Shown here piece after piece: positions 57,989 to 64,000 of a stretch of DNA of 64,000 nt; within the stretch, counting starts at the first letter, position 1, and every line of letters begins with the position of its first letter. Where the stretch lies: assembly GCF_014303395.1 (NCBI RefSeq), contig NZ_CP060298.1, positions 3,243,001 through 3,307,000 of the forward strand, given 5' to 3'. The notes under the pieces are model-generated. The model did no database searches. It saw nothing but the letters and a program-made list of their open reading frames with translations, and was not told where the DNA came from. Source of the DNA: Nakamurella sp. PAMC28650. Its GTDB lineage: Bacteria > Actinomycetota > Actinomycetes > Mycobacteriales > Nakamurellaceae. A program made the position numbers and the translations under genes.

Positions 57989-58990
57989 ATGCGTGACTTC
58001 CTGTGCCCGAACTGCGGGCAGCGGCTGGCCTTCGAGAATTCGGTCTGTCTGAGCTGTGGCAGCAACCTGGGATTCGACCTGGTCGCCCGCGATTTCGTGC
58101 AGGTCGGACTCGACGGCCTGACCGGCGAGCAGCTGCCGAGGGTGATGTGCGCCAACCTCAACATCGCCTCTTGCAACTGGCTGGTGTCGACCGGGAGCCC
58201 GGTGGGGTTGTGCTCGGCGTGCTCGCTCACCAGGACCAGGCCTTCCGATCAGGATCTGGTCGCTCTCCCCGAGTTCGCCGCGGCCGAGGCCGCCAAGCGC
58301 CGTCTGGTGATGGAGCTGACCGAGCTGGGTCTGCCGATCACCGGTCGGGATGTCGACCCGGAATCCGGTCTGTGCTTCGATCTGCTGTCAAGTCAGCACG
58401 CGCCGGTGATCACCGGGCACGACGACGGGGTGATCACCCTCGACCTGGCCGAGAGCGATGACGTGCACCGGGAGCAGCTCCGCGTCTCGATGGCCGAGCC
58501 CTACCGGACCCTGCTCGGACACTTCCGGCACGAGACCGGCCACTACTACTTCTCGGTGCTGGCCGAGAATTCTCCGGCCAGGGGCGAGTTCCAGGTGCTG
58601 TTCGGCGATCCCGACCTGGATTACCAGCAGGCTCTGGACCGTCACTACTCGCAAGGTGCACCGATCGGCTGGGAGGAGACCTACGTGTCGTCCTACGCCA
58701 CCATGCACCCGGCCGAAGACTGGGCCGAAACCTTCGCCCACTACCTCCACATCCGCGACACCATCGACACGGCAGCAGCTTTCGGGATCGCGCCGGCCGG
58801 TGCCACGCTCGATCGCCCGATGGCGGGCGATGCCGGTTTCGATCGGATGATCGAGATCTGGCTGCCGCTGTCCTGGTCCCTGAACATGCTCAACCGGTCC
58901 ATGGGGCACCCGGACCTGTACCCGTTCGTCCTGGCACCGGCCGTCCTGGAAAAGATGCGGCTCGTCCACAAACTCGTTGCCGCTGCCTAG
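57989..58990 (+). CDS. putative zinc-binding metallopeptidase with N-terminal zinc ribbon
   Basis: A 333-residue protein. A zinc ribbon with four cysteines (CPNCG and CLSCG near residues 6-9 and 20-23) is followed by further cysteines in SCNWLV and LCSACS. A metallopeptidase-like domain has HETGH (an HExxH motif, residues about 181-185) and a downstream WAETFAHYLH segment that could give the third ligand. It is the COG4307 type, commonly found with this transglutaminase/ATP-grasp cluster. The ATG at 57989 was chosen because the zinc ribbon starts there; the frame is open further upstream without recognisable protein. Confidence 0.85.
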   Translation: MRDFLCPNCGQRLAFENSVCLSCGSNLGFDLVARDFVQVGLDGLTGEQLPRVMCANLNIASCNWLVSTGSPVGLCSACSLTRTRPSDQDLVALPEFAAAEAAKRRLVMELTELGLPITGRDVDPESGLCFDLLSSQHAPVITGHDDGVITLDLAESDDVHREQLRVSMAEPYRTLLGHFRHETGHYYFSVLAENSPARGEFQVLFGDPDLDYQQALDRHYSQGAPIGWEETYVSSYATMHPAEDWAETFAHYLHIRDTIDTAAAFGIAPAGATLDRPMAGDAGFDRMIEIWLPLSWSLNMLNRSMGHPDLYPFVLAPAVLEKMRLVHKLVAAA

Positions 58991-59529
58991 TTCTGATCGC
59001 TGCTGAGCAGCTTGCTCGGTGTGCTGGCCGGTTCACTCGGCTGGTCGGACGGCGAGCTGCTTCTGGCGGTGTCCGCCCTGATTGCCTTCACCTCGGGGAT
59101 CATTATCTGGGTCGATGACGCCGGCGCGGCCACCCTCTGGGTCGATGACGCCGGCGCGTACAACGGGTGGGCGCCGCTCGCCGGCCCGGGCCGGTCGACT
59201 CGTTGCGATCGGCCCGCGTCCACTCCGACCACGTCGGTCCTATGCAGCGGGGTGGCTCTGGCTGTTGCACCCCAGCGGCGGTACCGGGGTGATCATTTGC
59301 TCTGGTCCAGGAATGGTCGTTCAGAAGATGACGGCAAACACTGTCTGGGTCGTCAGTGCCTGTGGTGTCGGTGCCGGTGCCGGTGCCGGTGCCTGCGCCG
59401 GTGCTGTCGTTGTCGATCTCGGTTTTGGTGTCCTTGTTTGGGTCGAAGGGCAGGGTTGACGGGCGCTTGCCCCGCCAGGCCAGTGCCTCACGGACAGGGA
59501 TATGACAAGCCTTCGCTGCACCAGTTCAT
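58991..59529. other. 539-base region without a convincing gene
   Basis: Several frames are open, but none has family features. A 22-base direct repeat, CTGGGTCGATGACGCCGGCG plus CG (59107-59128 and 59137-59158, period 30), encodes a doubled WVDDAGA in one frame after a hydrophobic stretch. A GGTGCC hexamer tract follows near 59372-59400. The first part could be the remnant of a small membrane protein; the rest reads as low-complexity spacer. Confidence 0.4.
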
Positions 59530-61689
59530 TCAGAAGGGTGGTTCGTCGCTGCTCGGCTGCACCGCGGGAGGGCGGCACGTAGCATCATCCGGCTCTACCT
59601 CCATCTGCGGCAACGCTTTCCTGCGTCGTCGGGATCGTTCGAGTAGGGCGGCGATCTGGAAGGTTTCGGTGAGGTCGGCTTTTTCGCGGGTGGCGGCGTC
59701 GAAGTCGGCCGGGTCGAATTGGTGGCCGTCGGTGTCGAACTGTTTGCCGGCGATGAAGTCCCGTTTGCGTTGCTCGACGGGGTCCAGCGCGGTGCGCAGG
59801 GTGGCCAGCCTGCGCAGGGAATGTTCCCGGGACTGTCGGCGCAGGATCCGGTAGGTGGTGATCTCGACGCTGCCGGGGTGCGGGATGGTGGCGGGGTCCT
59901 CCAGTTCGGTGTTCGGCTCGATCCAGTCGGCGCCGGCCGGGACGACCGGGATCGTCGGTCCGAAGACGGTCGGGCCGATGATCACCCTCGTCTCGTCCGG
60001 TTCGGTGTCCGCCGGGCCTGCTACCCGGTCCGGGGCAGTCTTCTCTCCTGAAGACTGGACACCCGGCTCAGCCAACGCCGATGGTGGTGGTCGGAGCCAC
60101 TCGCCGGGCAGGGTGAACTCCCGCGGATGGGAGATGGCGTGGTGGCCGGTGTTGGTGGTCCACCGGATCGACAGGTCCGGTTGCAGCTGCGGCGTCCAAT
60201 CCGTGTGGTGCTTCAACAGATGATGCCACGTGCACAACGAAATACTGTTGCACAACAACGTCTTCCCACCTCGGGTGGGATCCTGGTGGTCGAACGGGTC
60301 CAGGTGGTCGATGTCGCACTTCCACGCCGGCATCGCACACCCGGCCATCCGGCACGTCCCGGACAACACCACCACCTGATCGCACAGTTGCTGCCCGGGC
60401 CGATAGGTCAACGCCCCGACCGCAGTGGCCGTCCCGGTCACCGGATCCACCCCGACGGCGGTCAACGTCCCCCACGACACGGCGATCTGGCGCAGCAGCT
60501 GCGCGGTGATCACCCCATGCCCATCCAGCTGCCCGGGCAGATCATCCCACCCGATCACCGTGGACCACGCCCCCGTCACATTCAGGTGCGGCCGGCGGCC
60601 GTGCCGTGACAACGCCCGCGCCCACCGCCCCGCCCGATCAGCGAGATCCACCCCGCCGGAGACAGACCCGACCGGGCGACCCGCGGGAGCTGCGTCGTGG
60701 GGAGCAGCGTCGTGGGGAGCAGCGTCGTCCGGGTCGGTCCGTTCACCCATGTCGGGCTCAGCCGTGCCAGCCGGAGCAGCAGGCCCGGCAGGCCCGGCAG
60801 GCCCGGTGTGCGCAGTGTCGGTGGCGGTGGCGTGTTCGGCGCGGGCGATCAGGCCGTGCAGATCCACGAACCCGAACGTCAACAACTCCTGGGCGATGTC
60901 GGCGACCGCATCAGCGCGACGCTGATCCACGCTCCGGGCATCAAGTCCCTTGTTCGCATCGGCGATCAGATCGATCAACGTGAACACCATCACCGCCGCC
61001 TCCGCCGGCACCAGGGCGTTGATGATCCCCATCCCGTCCCGGTCCGGCCGGTGCGTCACACCCCGGTCGGCCACCGCTTTGACCCGCCGGTGCTCCGCCG
61101 CCGCCGGGTCGGCCAGGATCACCTCCCGGTCCACGATCGTCTCCAACCGCGCCTTGGACCGGCCCTTCACACACCGCAAAATCCGCCGCTCCACCTGGCG
61201 GCACACCTGCGGCGACAGCACCGCGGTCCGGTCCACGATCATCCGGACCCGCCCCACATCCACCCGCCCCGCCCACAACGCATCCAACGTCCGGGGCAGC
61301 GCCGTTTCCAGCCGCATCGACTGCCCGATCCGGATCTTCGCCGTCACCGGCGACCAGTCCAACACCGCCGCCACCTCCGTGGCGGCCACCCCGATGCTGC
61401 GGTCGCAGGTCAACTCCGCCACCACTACCGGATCCACCAGCCCGTCCGGTCCGCGGCCCTGCCCGGCCTTGTCCACCAGAGCGGCCACCAACGCGGTGAC
61501 ATCCCCGCAGCGGTGCGGGCGCCCCAACTCCGCCAACAACCGGGTCTGCAACGCATTCACATACGCCAACAACCGTTCAGCGGTGATCACCGCATCGACC
61601 AGATCAGAAGGGGACAACGCAGCCGGATCAACAGCAGCCAACACCGCCAACGACCCGACCCCGGGCAGGCCGGCTGCAGCGACCGCCAC
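59530..61689 (-). CDS. DUF222/HNH endonuclease-domain protein
   Basis: A 719-residue protein of the actinobacterial 13E12-like family. The N-terminal DUF222 helical region (LAAVDPAALSPSDLVDAVIT ... RMIVDRTAVLSPQVCRQVE) is followed by a Pro/Ala/Gly-rich linker with short repeats (GPAGPAGPAAPAG and three DAAPH-like units). Then comes an HNH domain with CDIDHLDPF, zinc-ligand cysteines (CRMAGC, LLCNSISLCTWHH) and a variable tail. Nuclease activity is presumed from HNH; the cellular role is unknown. The genes are often multicopy and highly mutable. The start lies 42 bases from the IS1595 end. Confidence 0.85.
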   Translation of the reverse strand: MAVAAAGLPGVGSLAVLAAVDPAALSPSDLVDAVITAERLLAYVNALQTRLLAELGRPHRCGDVTALVAALVDKAGQGRGPDGLVDPVVVAELTCDRSIGVAATEVAAVLDWSPVTAKIRIGQSMRLETALPRTLDALWAGRVDVGRVRMIVDRTAVLSPQVCRQVERRILRCVKGRSKARLETIVDREVILADPAAAEHRRVKAVADRGVTHRPDRDGMGIINALVPAEAAVMVFTLIDLIADANKGLDARSVDQRRADAVADIAQELLTFGFVDLHGLIARAEHATATDTAHTGPAGPAGPAAPAGTAEPDMGERTDPDDAAPHDAAPHDAAPAGRPVGSVSGGVDLADRAGRWARALSRHGRRPHLNVTGAWSTVIGWDDLPGQLDGHGVITAQLLRQIAVSWGTLTAVGVDPVTGTATAVGALTYRPGQQLCDQVVVLSGTCRMAGCAMPAWKCDIDHLDPFDHQDPTRGGKTLLCNSISLCTWHHLLKHHTDWTPQLQPDLSIRWTTNTGHHAISHPREFTLPGEWLRPPPSALAEPGVQSSGEKTAPDRVAGPADTEPDETRVIIGPTVFGPTIPVVPAGADWIEPNTELEDPATIPHPGSVEITTYRILRRQSREHSLRRLATLRTALDPVEQRKRDFIAGKQFDTDGHQFDPADFDAATREKADLTETFQIAALLERSRRRRKALPQMEVEPDDATCRPPAVQPSSDEPPF

Positions 61690-61730
61690 CGCAGAACCAC
61701 CGCCCGCAGCCCCCAGACTGGATCGAACCT

Positions 61731-62769
61731 ATGTACCGGGTAGCTGCTTGAGTCAAGTAGTATTTGGCCATGTCAGAGCCAGTGTGTGCCTACCCGGTCG
61801 GTGGTGTCGATTACCCCCGGACCTTTCAGGAGTTGCTGGAGTGGTTCCCGGATGACTCGTCGTGTCTGGCGTATCTGGAGCGTCTGCGGTGGCCCCAGGG
61901 GTTTGTGTGTCCGGTGTGCGGGGCGCCCGGCGGTTGGCGTACGGCGAAGGCGAAATGGATGTGCACCAGGTGTGGCCGGCAGACGTCGGTGACCGCCGGC
62001 ACGATCTTCCACCGGCTCCGGACGCCGCTGTCGACGTGGTTCGCGGCGATCTGGTTCATCACCTCGCAGAAGAACGGGATGTCCGCGCAAGGTCTGCAGC
62101 GGGTGCTGGGTTTCGGATCCTACGAAACAGCGTGGGCGTGGCTGCAGAAGCTACGCCGGGCGATGGTCCGCCCCGAGCGGGAGTTGCTCTCCGGTGTGGT
62201 GGAGTTAGATGAAGTGTTCATCGGCAACGAGTCTCGCGGCCGCGCAGGCGGCGTGAAGGACCACACCGCGGCGATGATCGCAGTGGAATCGATCCCCGGC
62301 CGCAAGCTGGGCAGGGTCCGCATCGAGCTGGCCGAGACAGCCCGATCGGTCAGCATGCTCGGCTTCGCCGACCGCGTCATCGCCAAAGGATCAACGGTCA
62401 GAACCGATGACGCCAACTACCTGAAGAAGCTGACCGCGGCCGGCTACGAGCACGTCGCGTTCGTCGGGACCGACAGCGCCGAGCCCGCCCACATCAACCT
62501 CCCCGGCGTCCACATGGTCGCCTCGCTGCTCAAACGCTGGCTGACCGGCACCCTGCATTACGCGGTCTCCCAGGAGCACCTGGCCTACTACCTGGACGAA
62601 TACACATTCCGGTTCAACCGACGCACCTCGAAGAGTCGCGGGCTTTTGTTCTACCGACTGTTGCAGCAGGCCGTGAACACAGACCCACACCCGCTCGCTG
62701 AACTGCGCAATCCTGTTGCAGCAGTGGACGTCCCGTTCTGAACTTTACTCAAGCAGCTACCCAGTACAT
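61731..62769 (+). mobile_element. IS1595-family insertion sequence
   Basis: One transposase is bounded by inverted repeats: ATGTACCGGGTAGCTGCTTG (61731-61750, continuing AGT) and its near reverse complement ending at 62769, with one mismatch in 23 positions. The 8-base flanks (TCGAACCT and CTGTTCTC) do not match, so the target duplication is unclear or the true ends are a few bases inside. It sits just upstream of the DUF222/HNH gene. Confidence 0.8.
61770..62741 (+). CDS. IS1595-family (ISXO2-like) transposase
   Basis: A transposase of about 323 residues. The N-terminal zinc ribbon has four cysteines in CPVCGAPGGWR and WMCTRCGRQT. The ISXO2-type DDE-related catalytic domain has VVELDEVFIG, DSAEPAHINLPG and the late LDEYTFRFNRR segment. 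The frame is intact. The ATG at 61770 lies two codons inside a TTG. Confidence 0.92.
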   Translation: MSEPVCAYPVGGVDYPRTFQELLEWFPDDSSCLAYLERLRWPQGFVCPVCGAPGGWRTAKAKWMCTRCGRQTSVTAGTIFHRLRTPLSTWFAAIWFITSQKNGMSAQGLQRVLGFGSYETAWAWLQKLRRAMVRPERELLSGVVELDEVFIGNESRGRAGGVKDHTAAMIAVESIPGRKLGRVRIELAETARSVSMLGFADRVIAKGSTVRTDDANYLKKLTAAGYEHVAFVGTDSAEPAHINLPGVHMVASLLKRWLTGTLHYAVSQEHLAYYLDEYTFRFNRRTSKSRGLLFYRLLQQAVNTDPHPLAELRNPVAAVDVPF

Positions 62770-62988
62770 CTGTTCTCATTCTATCGCCGGTCTGGGGTAA
62801 AGCAAGTGCAAAAACCGGAAACTTCATCCATGCAGAGGCACCAGAGAGGCTGCTGGGACAAGGGTTCACTGACGTGACGTGACGGGCCGACATGAAGCCA
62901 GGCACTACCGAAAGCAAAAGGTGCCGAAGCCCGGTGATGCCGGTCGCACCCGAGGACAGTGCACCACTCTTTAGGGCATCCCTCTTTC

Positions 62989-63058
62989 GATCAGTACGTG
63001 CGGATGAGTAGGTGCGGATGAGTACGTGTTGATGAGTACTTGTCGGCGAGTACGCGAC
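62989..63058. repeat. five tandem 14-bp repeats
   Basis: Five head-to-tail imperfect copies of GATGAGTACGTGCG lie in the approximately 490-base spacer between the IS1595 element and rarA. The copies differ at one to five positions. From 62770 to 62988 I see no gene or clear signal. Confidence 0.85.
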
Positions 63059-63245
63059 ACGGTGGGTCGAGAGCTTCGCCCGGACTCCCCGCTCCGAGCT
63101 CAACCCCGCGGCCAACATCTCGGCCCAGGCTGACCCGACGCGTGACCCGACGCCGACCCCGACGCCCGACCAGACACCGACGCCCGACCAGACGCCTGAC
63201 TCCACGGGACGCCGCCGGCGCCGCCGGGGCGGGAGCGGCCGGTAG
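63036..63245 (+). pseudogene. orphan C-terminal gene fragment before rarA
   Basis: One frame, open after a TGA at 63033, has no start codon but reads like a protein tail: GEYATRWVESFARTPRSELN, then TPTPDQTPTPDQTPDSTG, then RRRRRRGGSGR and TAG. Basic Arg/Gly ends of this kind are common in actinobacterial proteins. It may be the 3' remnant of a gene lost upstream, where the 14-bp repeat array now lies. I do not recognise the family. Confidence 0.35.
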
Positions 63246-63248
63246 CCT
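63243..63248 (+). promoter_or_regulatory. -10 element for leaderless rarA
   Basis: TAGCCT begins exactly 12 bases before the GTG at 63255, and there is no Shine-Dalgarno sequence in between, as expected for a leaderless transcript. Confidence 0.5.
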
Positions 63249-63254
63249 GCCCTC

Positions 63255-64000
63255 GTGACCGATACCGAGCCCGGGCTGTTCGGGCACGACGCCGAGGACG
63301 GGGGGGCCGGACCCGATCCAGCGGGTCCGACAGGCCCGGTCCACCAGCAGCCCCGGTTCGATACTCAGGCCCCGCTCGCGGTGCGGATGCGCCCGCGCAC
63401 CCTGGACGAGGTGGTGGGCCAGAAGCATCTGCTGGGGCCCGGGGCACCTCTGCGGCGTCTGGTCGAGGGTGGTTCGCCGTCGTCGATGTTGCTCTACGGT
63501 CCGCCCGGCACCGGCAAGACCACGCTGGCCACGCTGGTGGCGGGCGCCACCGGGCGTCGCTTCGCCCAGCTCTCAGCCCTGTCCGCCGGTGTCAAGGAGG
63601 TACGGGCAGTCATCACCGACGCCTCGAACGCGCTCAGGCGGACCGGCGAGCAGACCGTGCTGTTCATCGACGAGGTGCACCGCTTCTCCAAGACGCAGCA
63701 GGATTCGCTGCTGGGCGCGGTGGAGAACCGCACCGTCATCCTGATCGCGGCGACCACCGAGAACCCCTTCTTCGCAGTGGTGTCGCCGCTGCTCTCCCGG
63801 TCTCTGGTCCTCCAGCTCCAACCTCTCGCCGACGACGAGGTGGGCGACCTGCTGGATCGCGCGATGACGGACGAGCGCGGCCTGGACGATCGCCTCACCC
63901 TCGAGCCGGAGGCCCGCACCCACATTTTGGCGCTGGCCGGCGGCGACGCCAGGAGAGCGCTGACCGCGCTGGAGGCGGCGGCCGACAGCGTCGAGAACGA
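63255..64000 (+). CDS. rarA: replication-associated recombination protein RarA (MgsA), N-terminal part
   Basis: An AAA+ ATPase acting at stalled replication forks, cut off by the right edge of the window. Visible are an approximately 35-residue acidic leader, the conserved [19 protein letters not shown], Walker [10 protein letters not shown], Walker [11 protein letters not shown], sensor 1 in AATTENPFF and the start of the lid domain ([16 protein letters not shown]). The KTQQD segment after Walker B separates RarA from clamp-loader subunits. The GTG start is leaderless. Confidence 0.93.
   Translation, partial: MTDTEPGLFGHDAEDGGAGPDPAGPTGPVHQQPRFDTQAPLAVRMRPRTLDEVVGQKHLLGPGAPLRRLVEGGSPSSMLLYGPPGTGKTTLATLVAGATGRRFAQLSALSAGVKEVRAVITDASNALRRTGEQTVLFIDEVHRFSKTQQDSLLGAVENRTVILIAATTENPFFAVVSPLLSRSLVLQLQPLADDEVGDLLDRAMTDERGLDDRLTLEPEARTHILALAGGDARRALTALEAAADSVEN

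Noticed and set aside
59012-59854. 280-codon open frame after the metallopeptidase gene
   Set aside because: Only its first 60 or so residues look protein-like. It then turns into Cys/Arg-rich low-complexity sequence and overlaps the HNH gene in antisense.

Overview
This window comes from a high-GC actinobacterium. The gene order thrS - HIT - pgsA - patA - pimA - NUDIX, then ruvCAB, yajC-secDF, apt, relA, ppi, a metallo-hydrolase, hisS and a Rv2578c-like radical SAM gene matches the mycobacterial/Frankia-type chromosome core. The phosphatidylinositol mannoside genes and the DUF222/HNH gene are also actinobacterial. A Nakamurella-like or other Frankiales-type relative is my best guess; it is an inference, not a determination.

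Layout. 1-4.3 kb: a cut-off membrane gene, a TetR regulator, a CorA-type transporter, a paired CrcB fluoride channel with a small unknown partner, and an NmrA-like reductase. 4.3-12.1 kb: thrS and the PIM-lipid operon, ending in a NUDIX gene and a DUF3048 lipoprotein. 12.2-15.0 kb: a divergent MocR regulator/YczE pair and a small membrane protein. 15.2-30.5 kb: yebC, ruvCAB, yajC-secD-secF-apt, relA, a membrane-anchored cyclophilin, a metallo-hydrolase, hisS and a radical SAM gene. LexA-like boxes precede ruvC and the radical SAM gene. 30.5-36.5 kb: TerB, a hydroxyacid dehydrogenase, a DEAD-box helicase, and a YCII/sigma-factor operon in which both genes carry one in-frame stop.

36.6-41.1 kb is the most interesting accessory block. 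Two diverged IS110 elements lie in inverted orientation around an ISL3-type element. Each IS110 copy has a conserved, structured non-coding left end. Seven bases of that RNA differ between the copies at two positions and match, in antisense, the DNA just outside each copy's own right end. This is the signature expected of bridge-RNA target guides.

41.2-50.6 kb: an ECF sigma/PASTA-protein pair, an acyltransferase-like gene beside a wrecked glycosyltransferase/GNAT locus, aspS, and a tautomerase - SARP regulator - PLP decarboxylase operon whose regulator carries an amber codon. 50.8-59.0 kb: a transglutaminase / circularly permuted ATP-grasp - alpha-E / transglutaminase / metallopeptidase peptide-modification cluster. 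59.5-62.8 kb: an HNH protein and an IS1595 element. 63.0-64.0 kb: tandem repeats, an orphan gene tail and the start of rarA.

The window mixes a conserved, tightly coupled core (many ATGA/GTGA overlaps, several leaderless starts) with decaying accessory loci: five interrupted genes, two truncated remnants and four transposable elements.
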